Positions 12,692-21,335 of a stretch of DNA of 46,667 bases are shown piece by piece. The position numbers were made by a program, and so were the translations under genes. Location: contig NZ_JQBD01000012.1 of the NCBI RefSeq assembly GCF_001437255.1, positions 1 to 46,667 of the forward strand, given 5' to 3'. The DNA comes from Pediococcus damnosus (GTDB lineage: Bacteria > Bacillota > Bacilli > Lactobacillales > Lactobacillaceae). The notes beneath the pieces are model-generated. The model saw only the letters and a program-made list of their open reading frames with translations, did not search any database and was not told the origin of the DNA. Position 1 is the stretch's first letter. Every line of letters starts with the position of its first letter.

Positions 12692-12773
12692 GTTTCCACC
12701 TCCGAATCATCAATAGTTGGTTAACCTTCTAACCGAATTTTATGATGTTATTTTGATTATTCACACAATACTT

Positions 12774-12803
12774 AGTTTAGCATTCCTAAGGCAGTTTAAT
12801 CAA
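12774..12803 (-). promoter_or_regulatory. rny promoter
   Basis: Minus-strand -35 TTGATT (12798-12803), 18-base spacer ending in TGC, -10 TAAACT (12774-12779); the TG makes it an extended -10. The remaining recA-rny spacer (12804-12912) also holds an imperfect hairpin followed by a T-run (about 12866-12895), a weak candidate recA terminator. Confidence 0.65.
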
Positions 12804-12912
12804 GCTATCTCACTATTTATATTATCAATTTTACGGATTTAATCCAAAAAATAAGTTAAATATTTCTTAAAAAAATAATCCACCATGTTTAAACAGTGAA
12901 TTACTCTTTTTA

Positions 12913-14037
12913 TTATTTATTTTTATCAGAAGGTTCAAGATCTAGCTTAGAAGGATCAGACTTTTCTTTCTTTGCTTTTCCTTTTGCCTTTTCCTTAGCC
13001 TTAGTTTTTTTCTGTTCTTCTTCCTCATCTTTTTCTTCAGCTGTTTCATCCATCCCATAGGCTGCACGAACTTTTTTGTAAATTTCTTCTCTTTTTTCAG
13101 GGTTATCTTCTAAATATTGCTTAGCATTTTCACGGCCCTGTCCAATTCGTTCATCACCATATGAATACCAAGAACCACTTTTATCAACGATATCTTTCTC
13201 AACAGCCATATCAATAATTTCTCCGGTTTGGGAAATTCCATGCCCGTACATGATATCGACCTCGGCACGTTTAAATGGAGGCGCAACCTTGTTTTTAACA
13301 ACCTTGATTCGAACTCGATTTCCAATAATATTCGTACCATCTTTAATTTGTTCTGCACGACGAATCTCTAATCGAATTGTTGCATAGAATTTCAAAGCCC
13401 GTCCACCAGGTGTGACCTCAGGATTACCAAACATAACCCCAACTTTTTCACGAATTTGATTAATAAAAATGGCAATCGTCTTCGTTTTATTGATAGAACC
13501 AGAAAGCTTACGAAGAGCCTGTGACATGAGACGAGCTTGAAGGCCAACATGAGCATCACCCATTTCACCCTCAATTTCTGCACGAGGAACCAATGCCGCA
13601 ACTGAATCAACAACAACCAAATCAACAGCACCACTAGATACTAATGCATCGGTGATTTCAAGACCTTCTTCACCTGTGTCCGGTTGAGATAACAGCAAGT
13701 CATCAATATTAACGCCTAAATGCTCTGCATAAACAGGATCTAACGCATTTTCTGCATCAATATAAGCTGCTGTGCCGCCTTCCTTTTGTACTTGAGCAAC
13801 TGCATGCAATGCAACCGTTGTTTTTCCTGAACTTTCTGGTCCATAAACTTCAACGATTCTTCCACGCGGGTAGCCACCCACACCAAGTGCATCATCCAAT
13901 GCTAATGAGCCAGTAGAAATGGTAGAAATCTGCGTTTGGGCAGAATCACCCATTCGCATAATAGACCCCTTACCAAAATTCTTTTCGATTTTTTTAAGCG
14001 CAGCATCTAATGCTGCTTTTCTTTGATCATCAGCCAA
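12913..14037 (-). CDS. recA: Recombinase RecA
   Basis: Strand-exchange protein and SOS co-protease. Walker [10 protein letters not shown] is at residues 66-74, Walker B is [12 protein letters not shown], and the loops [21 protein letters not shown] and [16 protein letters not shown] are intact. The C-terminal tail of about 45 residues is highly charged and Lys/Glu repetitive. The start is a TTG (14035-14037) seven bases behind a perfect AAGGAGG; 374 aa. It follows cinA but has its own promoter and SOS box, so basal and damage-induced transcription can be separate from cinA. Confidence 0.98.
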   Translation of the reverse strand: MADDQRKAALDAALKKIEKNFGKGSIMRMGDSAQTQISTISTGSLALDDALGVGGYPRGRIVEVYGPESSGKTTVALHAVAQVQKEGGTAAYIDAENALDPVYAEHLGVNIDDLLLSQPDTGEEGLEITDALVSSGAVDLVVVDSVAALVPRAEIEGEMGDAHVGLQARLMSQALRKLSGSINKTKTIAIFINQIREKVGVMFGNPEVTPGGRALKFYATIRLEIRRAEQIKDGTNIIGNRVRIKVVKNKVAPPFKRAEVDIMYGHGISQTGEIIDMAVEKDIVDKSGSWYSYGDERIGQGRENAKQYLEDNPEKREEIYKKVRAAYGMDETAEEKDEEEEQKKTKAKEKAKGKAKKEKSDPSKLDLEPSDKNK

Positions 14038-14074
14038 TTTGTTTCCTCCTTAACGGGAATATCTAACAGTCATA

Positions 14075-14103
14075 ATAATACTGATTTTTAACATGAATTG
14101 CAA
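14075..14103 (-). promoter_or_regulatory. recA promoter
   Basis: Minus-strand -35 TTGCAA (14098-14103), 17-base spacer, -10 TATTAT (14075-14080). It lies between the SOS box and the recA ribosome site. Confidence 0.8.
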
Positions 14104-14110
14104 GCAAAAA

Positions 14111-14124
14111 CGAACAAAAGTTCG
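14111..14124 (-). promoter_or_regulatory. SOS (LexA/DinR) box of recA
   Basis: The minus strand reads CGAACTTTTGTTCG, with perfect CGAAC/GTTCG half-sites. It is seven bases upstream of the recA -35 and three bases after the cinA stop. LexA control is inferred from the consensus. Confidence 0.9.
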
Positions 14125-14126
14125 CA

Positions 14127-15350
14127 TCACTTTAAAATTTGATTAATCATACTCAATGCATTCATAACAACTCGTTCTTTAACAAAAGGCCGAATCGTTG
14201 AGAATTTAAGCTTTTTACAATTCATTTGGTTTTTGTTGTCAACAATAGCTATCCAAATTGATCCAACCTGCTCACCATTAGCTACTTGGTCAAGTTGTGC
14301 TTGAGAAACGGCGATTCCCAAATTACTATTAGTATCCTGTTTAATTTGTTTAGCCAGCTGCTCCGTATCTTTTTTTGATTTAAGATCCGTCTGGAATTCA
14401 TTTTGATCAGTAACTAATGAAAGTGTTGTTAAAACCCGGCCACCTTTAGAAATTTGATTGTTGTCATCAGACTCCGTAAGTGCTGTCAACAATCGGCCAT
14501 CGGTAAAACCTTCAACAGCGCTCACCGTCGATTGTGCTTTTTTTAATTGCTTAATTACGACCTTGGACAGTGAATTATGATCACCATACCCATAAAAGTA
14601 ATCACCAACTAATTTTTGAATTTTGCTTTCACAGTTATTTAAAGCACCATCAACTTCAGAAACAGTCTTTCCCCGAGCCGTAAGTCGTAACGTTACTTCA
14701 TTTTGCTTAGCATACGGCGCAATTGTGGGATTTTTTTGCTTATCAATTAAATCACTTAATTGCGTTGTTAGTTCAGATTCACCAATTCCAAAGAAACGTA
14801 AAACCCTTGAATGTAAAATATGATCTCTAAAATAGTTTTTTGTTAATAACGGCAAAACTTGCTCCGAAACCATCGGCTCAAGCTCACTTGGCGGTCCCGG
14901 TAAAAGTAAAAAGTCTGGTCCGTTAGTTTCCTTAGCAAAAATTCCAACTGCAAAACCAGTTCGGTTACTAATCGGTTGTGCGTTGGCCAGATACATAGCC
15001 TGTATGCGATTATTTTCTGTCATTACCCGGCCAGTTTCCCTAAAATACCGTTCAATTTTGGCCATGGCAGGAGCATCGGTAACTAACTTTTGCTGCAAAA
15101 AATCAGCAACTGTTTGTTTTGTTAGGTCATCCTCTGTTGGCCCCAATCCTCCAGATAAGATAATGAGGCCACTACGTTGCGCCGCCAATTCAATGGTTGC
15201 CTTCAACCGTTCCGGATTATCTCCAACTGTTGATTGGAAATAAACATCAATCCCCAAGTTCGCTAATTTTTGTGCAATAAATGGTGTATTTGTGTCGGTA
15301 ATCTGACCAAGTAATATTTCTGTCCCAACGGCAATTAGTTCTGCTTTCAA
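14127..15350 (-). CDS. cinA: CinA family protein with degenerate deamidase domain
   Basis: The N-terminal domain (1-170) is the MoaB/MogA-like fold: VGTEILLGQITDTNTPFIAQ and LSGGLGPTEDDLTKQ. A middle linker domain (about 180-260) follows. The C-terminal nicotinamide-nucleotide amidase (PncC-like) domain normally carries AESCTGG and a Gly-rich GPGGG loop. Here the first reads VEGFTDG, with Gly in place of the catalytic Ser, and the loop is lost, so the amidase is probably inactive. The start is TTG (15348-15350) behind AGGAGGT. The pgsA terminator lies upstream, so it has its own promoter, but it shares the recA neighbourhood typical of competence-linked cinA-recA. 407 aa. Confidence 0.9.
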   Translation of the reverse strand: MKAELIAVGTEILLGQITDTNTPFIAQKLANLGIDVYFQSTVGDNPERLKATIELAAQRSGLIILSGGLGPTEDDLTKQTVADFLQQKLVTDAPAMAKIERYFRETGRVMTENNRIQAMYLANAQPISNRTGFAVGIFAKETNGPDFLLLPGPPSELEPMVSEQVLPLLTKNYFRDHILHSRVLRFFGIGESELTTQLSDLIDKQKNPTIAPYAKQNEVTLRLTARGKTVSEVDGALNNCESKIQKLVGDYFYGYGDHNSLSKVVIKQLKKAQSTVSAVEGFTDGRLLTALTESDDNNQISKGGRVLTTLSLVTDQNEFQTDLKSKKDTEQLAKQIKQDTNSNLGIAVSQAQLDQVANGEQVGSIWIAIVDNKNQMNCKKLKFSTIRPFVKERVVMNALSMINQILK

Positions 15351-15410
15351 AATTCGACCTCCTATATAATCAAATACGCTTTTTTTTAAAACAATTTATT
15401 TAAACAGATT

Positions 15411-15445
15411 AAAAAAAGAGTTTGGTAAGAACCTCACTAAAACTC
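15411..15445 (-). terminator. Terminator after pgsA
   Basis: Minus strand: GAGTTT pairs with AAACTC, enclosing a second stem GTGAG/CTTAC with a 3-base loop, followed by seven T. It ends the rodZ-pgsA transcript before cinA. Confidence 0.85.
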
Positions 15446-15455
15446 AGTTGATCTT

Positions 15456-16040
15456 TCACTTGAAACCATCGGAAAAAACGTCCCGATTTTGAACAAAGTA
15501 GTCTATTCCGGAATAAATTGTGAAAAACAAGCAAATGTAAAGCATAATGTCGGCCATTGGAATTCCTAATGCTGCAAACAGAACATTATTTAGAATTAAT
15601 AAAATAATTGCAATCATTTGTGAAGTTGTTTTTATTTTTCCCGGCATAGCAGCCGCCATAACTTGACCATTATTTTCAACAATCAGTAATCTTAATCCGG
15701 TAACTGCTAATTCACGACAAACAATAATTGCAGCCACCCACGCTGGTACTTTATCAAGCGAAACTAAAATGATAAAGGCTGACATGACTAACATTTTATC
15801 TGCCAGAGGATCGGCAAACTTTCCGAAATTTGTCACTAAATGTTTAGCACGGGCAATTTTGCCATCAGCTAAATCGGTTAGAGATGCCACTGCGAAGATT
15901 ATTGCACCAATTATTTTTGTAACAGCAATTGATGTGCCGAACCAAGTGACTGTTCCCCATGTATAAGGGATAACCATAATTACAATAAAAACCGGAATTA
16001 AAATAATACGAAATACTGTTAATTTATTTGGTAAATTCAA
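15456..16040 (-). CDS. pgsA: CDP-diacylglycerol--glycerol-3-phosphate 3-phosphatidyltransferase
   Basis: Integral membrane enzyme that makes phosphatidylglycerolphosphate, the committed step to phosphatidylglycerol. The CDP-alcohol phosphotransferase signature DG-x2-AR-x8-G-x3-D-x3-D is complete (DLADGKIAR, then GKFADPLADK). Several hydrophobic segments are present, as expected, and 194 aa is usual. The start is TTG (16038-16040), seven bases behind GGAGG. It starts 14 bases after rodZ stops and is followed by a strong terminator. Confidence 0.96.
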   Translation of the reverse strand: MNLPNKLTVFRIILIPVFIVIMVIPYTWGTVTWFGTSIAVTKIIGAIIFAVASLTDLADGKIARAKHLVTNFGKFADPLADKMLVMSAFIILVSLDKVPAWVAAIIVCRELAVTGLRLLIVENNGQVMAAAMPGKIKTTSQMIAIILLILNNVLFAALGIPMADIMLYICLFFTIYSGIDYFVQNRDVFSDGFK

Positions 16041-16054
16041 AAGATGTCCTCCAT

Positions 16055-16933
16055 TTAATCCTTAATATTTAAGGTAATTGTCTTAGTTTGGGTAGTATCA
16101 TTTTGAGGATTGAAATTAAACTTCTTCCCGTTAACTGTAATGGTAGTTTGTGGGGCATTGCCCAAGCTTATTGAGACCTTAGAGACACCTTTAGCAACTT
16201 TCACCGTATGCGCCGCTCCCGTTTGCAAAGTCCCCATCCAGCTTTGTGTTCCGTCGCTTGAAACTGAGACCCATGCATTACTTGTCCCCGCTTTAATGTT
16301 CAAACTCGATCCATCAGAAGGGCCATCCTTTAAATCATATTCTGTCGTAGAACTCCCAACTTGAGTAATCTTTTGAGATTTTTCTTTAGATGATGAACTT
16401 GATGATTTACTTGAAGCTGATTGTTTCTTTTTTGAACTACTTGCATCATCAGTAACACTCACCTTACTACTAGTAAGATGTGGCTGAGCAGAATTTCCGG
16501 AATGGCTCATTCCCCAAATTGTTCCCAAAACCACAACAACAATGACCACTACGACTATCGTTGGTAAATAAGCTGCGTATTTGCCAAAGCGTCTAGAAAA
16601 TTCACTTTCTTTTACAACTTGCTTATGCTGCGTTGTTCTAGAAGGTAATGGTCCCGTAGCTACAGGCGCGCTTTGCTTGCCATTATCGTTAGTTTCTTGC
16701 AATTCACCGGCCAATAATTTGTGAGAATCCAGTCCAACCACATTTGCATACTGGCTGACAAATGATTGCACGTAGTAATCACCTGGCAAATCATTCATTT
16801 GTCCGGCCTCAATTGCCATTAAATAGCGTTTTTGAATTTTGGTTTTTTCTTGAATATAATCAATCGATAATCCTTGATCCATTCTGGCTGCTTGAAGCCT
16901 TTTTCCAATCTCTTTATTTTGTCTCTCACTCAT
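16055..16933 (-). CDS. rodZ: RodZ-like helix-turn-helix membrane protein (YmfM)
   Basis: Cytoskeleton-associated shape protein. The N-terminal Cro/CI-like HTH (KEIGKRLQAARMDQGLSIDYI, RYLMAIEAGQMNDLPGDYYV) is followed by a basic linker, one transmembrane segment (about 123-145, Val/Ile rich), a low-complexity Ser/Lys stretch (about 165-190) and an extracytoplasmic DUF4115 beta domain (SSLNIKAGTSNAWVSV). ATG at 16931-16933, six bases behind GGGTGA; a GTG one codon upstream is too close. In rods it binds MreB; no mreB lies at the mreCD locus in this window. Operon with pgsA. Confidence 0.92.
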   Translation of the reverse strand: MSERQNKEIGKRLQAARMDQGLSIDYIQEKTKIQKRYLMAIEAGQMNDLPGDYYVQSFVSQYANVVGLDSHKLLAGELQETNDNGKQSAPVATGPLPSRTTQHKQVVKESEFSRRFGKYAAYLPTIVVVVIVVVVLGTIWGMSHSGNSAQPHLTSSKVSVTDDASSSKKKQSASSKSSSSSSKEKSQKITQVGSSTTEYDLKDGPSDGSSLNIKAGTSNAWVSVSSDGTQSWMGTLQTGAAHTVKVAKGVSKVSISLGNAPQTTITVNGKKFNFNPQNDTTQTKTITLNIKD

Positions 16934-16967
16934 CACTTTTCACCCACTATTAAATTAGTCCGCTATT

Positions 16968-16976
16968 AGTATAGCA
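16968..16976 (-). promoter_or_regulatory. rodZ-pgsA promoter (extended -10)
   Basis: The minus strand reads TGCTATACT: a TG-n extended -10 upstream of rodZ, in the 69-base gap after ymfI. The -35 is not convincing. Confidence 0.55.
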
Positions 16977-17002
16977 TATTCAAATCAACTGAAATCTCAT
17001 TC

Positions 17003-17728
17003 TTATTTTAACCAGCCACCATCTATATAAATAGTTTGTCCCGTCATGTATCCAGCTGCTTGATTCGTTAGCTGAACAATCCAATAAGCAATGTCAGCCG
17101 GAGTTGCAAATTTTCCAGCCGGGATATCTTCTGTAATTGATTGACGATCATCACTTGTTAAAAAATGATTCATATGTGTATCTACTGCACCAGGAGCCAC
17201 CACATTTACCGTAATACCAAGGGATCCCACTTCTTTTGCATAAGCGTTAGCAAAAGCACTTTGCGCCCCTTTTACAGTACTATAACTGACCTCCATGGCA
17301 CTTCCCACTGCTCCATAAACAGATCCAACAAATATGATTCGTCCATGTGAGGATCTAGCCAATTTATCTTGTAAGGCTTTAATCATTTCAATTGGAACCG
17401 CAACTTGCATATTCCATTGATGAAGAATTTCTTCACTCGTTGTCTCGGTTAATAATTTATACGATGTTGTTCCTTGTGCAAAAATAATGGTATCCAACTC
17501 AAAAATATTTCCAAGAAATTCATGCAAATGGTCAAGCGTACTCATATCAAACGAAACACCTAAAAAATCCTGAGTTGGAAACTGGGTGCTTAATTTCGTA
17601 ATCAATTGTGTGATCTTTTCTTTTTGATGATTATAGTGTAAATATAATGACCAACCCTCGGCAGCCAATTGGGTAACGGTTGCAATCCCAATATCTCCCG
17701 AAGCACCTAAAACTAAAGCATGTTTCAT
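17003..17728 (-). CDS. ymfI: SDR-family oxidoreductase YmfI
   Basis: Short-chain dehydrogenase with the Rossmann motif LGASGDIGIA at residues 7-16, a catalytic Ser (FVGSVYG) and YSTVKG giving Tyr-x3-Lys. The FabG-like C-terminus ends in TGQTIYIDGG. 241 aa. In Bacillus subtilis YmfI is the reductase that completes the 5-aminopentanol modification of elongation factor P; that this ortholog does so is inference from synteny. Its ATG overlaps the ymfH stop by four bases, so it is translationally coupled to the M16 peptidase pair. Confidence 0.88.
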   Translation of the reverse strand: MKHALVLGASGDIGIATVTQLAAEGWSLYLHYNHQKEKITQLITKLSTQFPTQDFLGVSFDMSTLDHLHEFLGNIFELDTIIFAQGTTSYKLLTETTSEEILHQWNMQVAVPIEMIKALQDKLARSSHGRIIFVGSVYGAVGSAMEVSYSTVKGAQSAFANAYAKEVGSLGITVNVVAPGAVDTHMNHFLTSDDRQSITEDIPAGKFATPADIAYWIVQLTNQAAGYMTGQTIYIDGGWLK

Positions 17729-19029
17729 GACTTCACTTCCATTGGCATAATTTCAAAGGTGCTCAAGCTTTCTGGTTTAAATAAGCTTGCAGCAACTTGC
17801 TCTAGGTCCGCTAATGTTAACTTTTCGTAAATCATTTCCTGATCAAAAATGGTCGCCTGGTCAAACAATTGGCCTTCATAACCGTTAGCAATTGACTCGA
17901 TAGAATCCATTCGTGATAAAAGACGCCCCATCATTTCTTTTTTAGCAAGTTCGAATTGTGCTTTCAATTTAGGCAATATCTGTTGCGCATTAGCCAGTAT
18001 TTTTTCGATTTGTTCATTAAATTGATCCGGATGATCCGTATCACTACTAAAGCTGACATAATGGAACGACCGAGCCAGATCAAATTCATATGAAAATGTA
18101 TCGTCAACAACACCAGAATCGTACAAGTTTAAATATTCCTGTGAAGAGTCACCAAATAATAAGTAAAGTAACAAATTAACTTTCAGTTTATAAGCGAGTC
18201 CAGCTCGCCCATCAGGCACTTGATCTAGACCCTTAAGTCCAATAATACTTTTTGGACGATTTACAGCCATCTTAGCCACTTGGCGTTTAATAATATCTTT
18301 TCCATTCGGATCTTCTGGCGGCAACTGAACCTTTGGCAATTCAAATTTAGGAAATGCTTTTTCGTTTTGATTCTGAATAACCCACTCCAACGTTTTATTT
18401 GGATCCACGTTTCCTACAATAAATAAATCCATATTTGCTGGATGATAAAACGTCTTGTGGGCCAGATACAAATCGTCAGCTGTAATTTTTGCAATGGAAC
18501 TGACAGTCCCAGCAATATCAATATGCACAGGATGTTTAGGATAGAGGTTATTTAAAATTCCCATATACAATTTCCAATCAGGATCATCGTCATACATTTG
18601 AATTTCTTGACCAATAATTCCCTTCTCTTTTTCAACAGACTGCTTCGTAAAGTACGGTTCTTGCACAAAATTAAGTAAAATATCCAAGTTTTCCTTGATA
18701 TTTTGCGTTGCAGAGAATAAATAACTTGTTCTAGTAAAACTAGTAAAAGCATTCGAATCAGCTCCATACTTACCAAACAAATCAAAAGCATCATACCCTT
18801 TTTTATCAAACATCTTATGTTCTAAAAAATGGGCAATCCCTCCAGGTTGGGTGACATGTGTTTGTTTCCCTTGAGGAATAAAGGTCCGATCAATCGATCC
18901 AAAATTAGTGGTAAAAATCGCATAGGTTTTACGGAACCCTTGTTTTGGCAAGATATTAACGGTTAAGCCATTATCTAGAGTTTCTGTGTAAAGACTCTCA
19001 CCAAATTGTTTATACGTTTGTTTATGCAT
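17725..19029 (-). CDS. ymfH: M16 family zinc peptidase YmfH
   Basis: Insulinase-type metallopeptidase with the inverted zinc motif HFLEH at residues 67-71 and a downstream Glu ligand region (VEKEKGIIGQEI). 434 aa, the size of a one-domain-pair M16B subunit. It overlaps the upstream ymfF by eight bases. The pair should form a heterodimer, with YmfH as catalytic subunit, as for other two-gene M16B enzymes. The substrate is unknown in lactobacilli. Confidence 0.92.
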   Translation of the reverse strand: MHKQTYKQFGESLYTETLDNGLTVNILPKQGFRKTYAIFTTNFGSIDRTFIPQGKQTHVTQPGGIAHFLEHKMFDKKGYDAFDLFGKYGADSNAFTSFTRTSYLFSATQNIKENLDILLNFVQEPYFTKQSVEKEKGIIGQEIQMYDDDPDWKLYMGILNNLYPKHPVHIDIAGTVSSIAKITADDLYLAHKTFYHPANMDLFIVGNVDPNKTLEWVIQNQNEKAFPKFELPKVQLPPEDPNGKDIIKRQVAKMAVNRPKSIIGLKGLDQVPDGRAGLAYKLKVNLLLYLLFGDSSQEYLNLYDSGVVDDTFSYEFDLARSFHYVSFSSDTDHPDQFNEQIEKILANAQQILPKLKAQFELAKKEMMGRLLSRMDSIESIANGYEGQLFDQATIFDQEMIYEKLTLADLEQVAASLFKPESLSTFEIMPMEVKS

Positions 19030-20293
19030 GTGTCTTCACCTCTGAACTCAAAAAATAAACAGCTTGTAACTCTACTTGTTTCGCAACTTTCATAATGCTC
19101 TCGCGTGAAACCTTCTGGATTTGGTCAATCCATTCTTCAGCAGAAATTTGACTACCAACTAAATCATTTGTGAGCTCACGACTGGCATAAACACGCTCTA
19201 AATCTAACGATGAGACGTAATTGGAAATTAATCCTTTTTTAATCTGAACAAGCTGTTCATCAGTAAAGTCACCGGCCTGCATATCTGTTAATTGTTTGGC
19301 AATGATAGTTAAAACTTGTTCTTTATCCTGTGAATTAATCCCTGCTTGAACAACCATCAATCCATTAAAAATATCCACACTACTGTTTGCATAATAAGCT
19401 AAACTCGCTCTTTCACGCACATTTATGAATAATTTTGATAAGGGGGAACCACCAAATAACGCATTAAAAACAATTCCAGCATAATAATTATCATTCCGAA
19501 AATCCGTTGGAAACTGGTAGGCCAAATCTAGCTTAGCCTGAACAACATCCTGATTTTCAGTACGTGCTTGGAATGATCTTTCTTTTTTTTCACTATTTGT
19601 TAGTTCTACCGAATTAGCTGACCGATCTACAAATGGCCATTGGTTAATTTCATTAACAACCTGATTTGCATTAACGTCACCTACCACATAGATCTCCACA
19701 CGATCATGTGCCAAAACCAACTGATAATAATCAAACAAATCGTGATTTTTTATTTCGGCTAAACTTTTGGCATCCCCGAAGGCTGGCACGCTTTGAACCT
19801 CATCTTCGTTAAATACCAATTTTTGCAATTGCAGTGCTGCATAGGATTGCTTGTCATCCTGAAGTGCATTAATGTACGCAATTAAATTAGCCTGCTGGCG
19901 TTGAAAAGTCTGTTCATGAAAGCAGTCATCCTTAGCGAGCGGATTGAAAATCATCTCTTGTAAAAACTGAATCCCCTCGGATAATAAATCCTCTGAAGAA
20001 TCCAAATAGTGATCATTTGGCAACGACAATGAAAAAGTAAGATCATGAATATTCTGTTTCCGCATGACTGTCGTACCAAAACCAGCCCCATACAATTGTG
20101 ATAGTGCTCGCGAAACTAAAATTTGTGTCACATATTTTTTTGAACTAGTCTCCAAAATATTAGCTAGCAGTGAACGATAGCTTGTTTTCAGTTTTGATGC
20201 ATTTTCTAAAAAGTGTACCGAAATTTGGGTATTTTTGAATTGGGATACCGGAATAACCGTTAACGCAACTCCCTGTTTAATTTGTATTCGCAC
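19022..20293 (-). CDS. ymfF: M16 family protein YmfF, non-catalytic partner
   Basis: Same fold as YmfH, but the position of the zinc motif reads ANILETSSKKYVTQ, so the His ligands are missing. The R/Y pair region in the C-terminal half (NALFGGSPLSKLFINVRER-like segment with SLAYYANS) is kept, as in the substrate-holding subunit of M16B heterodimers. 423 aa. GTG start at 20291-20293 behind GAGG. First gene of ymfF-ymfH-ymfI. Confidence 0.88.
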   Translation of the reverse strand: MRIQIKQGVALTVIPVSQFKNTQISVHFLENASKLKTSYRSLLANILETSSKKYVTQILVSRALSQLYGAGFGTTVMRKQNIHDLTFSLSLPNDHYLDSSEDLLSEGIQFLQEMIFNPLAKDDCFHEQTFQRQQANLIAYINALQDDKQSYAALQLQKLVFNEDEVQSVPAFGDAKSLAEIKNHDLFDYYQLVLAHDRVEIYVVGDVNANQVVNEINQWPFVDRSANSVELTNSEKKERSFQARTENQDVVQAKLDLAYQFPTDFRNDNYYAGIVFNALFGGSPLSKLFINVRERASLAYYANSSVDIFNGLMVVQAGINSQDKEQVLTIIAKQLTDMQAGDFTDEQLVQIKKGLISNYVSSLDLERVYASRELTNDLVGSQISAEEWIDQIQKVSRESIMKVAKQVELQAVYFLSSEVKTHA

Positions 20294-20332
20294 TAAAAAT
20301 TACCTCATTTTAAAAAGTTATTTACTAATTTC

Positions 20333-20338
20333 ATTATA
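20333..20338 (-). promoter_or_regulatory. ymfF operon -10 element
   Basis: A perfect TATAAT on the minus strand, 40 bases upstream of the ymfF start and downstream of the preceding operon's terminator. The -35 (CTCAAA at 17 bases) is poor. Confidence 0.5.
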
Positions 20339-20401
20339 CGCGACCTTTACTGCCTTTGAGTACCCTAAAAAATGCAATTTAAAAGGAAATTTAAGAGATA
20401 A

Positions 20402-20452
20402 CAAAAATGTTGATTTAAATTGGCCTTGTCCGCGCCAATCTAGATCAACATT
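20402..20452 (-). terminator. Terminator of the amino acid ABC transporter operon
   Basis: 19-base arms (20406-20424 and 20434-20452) with two G-U type mismatches and a 9-base loop, followed on the minus strand by a short T-run (TTTTTG). It closes the transporter operon before ymfF. Confidence 0.8.
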
Positions 20453-20465
20453 ATCAACTATAAAA

Positions 20466-21317
20466 TTAACTTTTGGGCTGTTTTTCAACTGGTGCAGTAT
20501 TTCCAAACCATTTTTCGTTAATCTTTTTTAAAGTACCATTTTTGTATAGTACATATAACCCGTGATTGATTTTTTTGCGGAGCGTTACATCACCCTTACG
20601 AATTCCAACTGCAAATTGTTCCTTTGGAAAGCTACCCTGAATTTCTCGATAACTATTTGGATCATTTTCTTTTTTAATGTAATAACCTGCATAAACGTCA
20701 TCAATCAATAGGCCCTGAATCCGATTAGCTCCCAGATCGATAAATGCATCATTAAAGGAGTCATAGAGAATAGGCGTTTTATTTTTGATCTTATTTTTTA
20801 GAAGCTGAGGTTGTTTATCAACATCCTCCGCACCTGAAGAACCGCTTTGAACACCCAGCGTTTTTCCAGTCATTTTTTGAAAGCTCGTAATATTTTGACT
20901 TCGTTTACTAACTAAAACCTGTTGATTAGCTAAATACGTGTGGCTAAAGCTAACTACTTTGGCGCGTGCGGGTGTCACCGTAAACCCATTCCAAATCAAA
21001 TCGATCGTCCGATTACGCAGTTCTGTTGTATTCATGGACCAGTCAATACTTTGAAAATCGACTTTAATTCCATACAGTTTAAATACGGCTTTAGCTAGAT
21101 CAATATCATAACCAGTCAATTTACCGTTTTTTTCACGAAAGCCCATTGGTACAAAACTATCATCTAATCCAACAACAACGGTTCCCCGTTTTTTAATTGT
21201 TTGCCAATAATCAGTTGTATTCGCCCGTTTCGTTGCATTTTCACAACCACTCAAACTAGGAAGTAGTACTAGACAAACTGCCATCATGAGAAAAATTAAT
21301 CTTAACTTTTTTTTCAT
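20466..21317 (-). CDS. Polar amino acid ABC transporter, substrate-binding lipoprotein
   Basis: Captures the amino acid outside the cell and passes it to the permease. The N-terminus is a lipoprotein signal, with basic KKKLR, a hydrophobic core and lipobox LSGC. The SBP_bac_3 fold follows: GTVVVGLDDSFVPMGFR, GYDIDLAKAVF, LIWNGFTVTPARAKVVSFS, GVQSGSSG, and the C-terminal LRKKINHGLYVLYKNGTLKKINEKW. ATG at 21315-21317 has GGGAGG seven bases upstream; a start five codons earlier would overlap the ribosome site. Last gene of the operon. The T-box leader suggests histidine as ligand, but the protein alone does not prove it. Confidence 0.9.
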   Translation of the reverse strand: MKKKLRLIFLMMAVCLVLLPSLSGCENATKRANTTDYWQTIKKRGTVVVGLDDSFVPMGFREKNGKLTGYDIDLAKAVFKLYGIKVDFQSIDWSMNTTELRNRTIDLIWNGFTVTPARAKVVSFSHTYLANQQVLVSKRSQNITSFQKMTGKTLGVQSGSSGAEDVDKQPQLLKNKIKNKTPILYDSFNDAFIDLGANRIQGLLIDDVYAGYYIKKENDPNSYREIQGSFPKEQFAVGIRKGDVTLRKKINHGLYVLYKNGTLKKINEKWFGNTAPVEKQPKS

Positions 21318-21335
21318 CTCATTACCTCCCATCCC

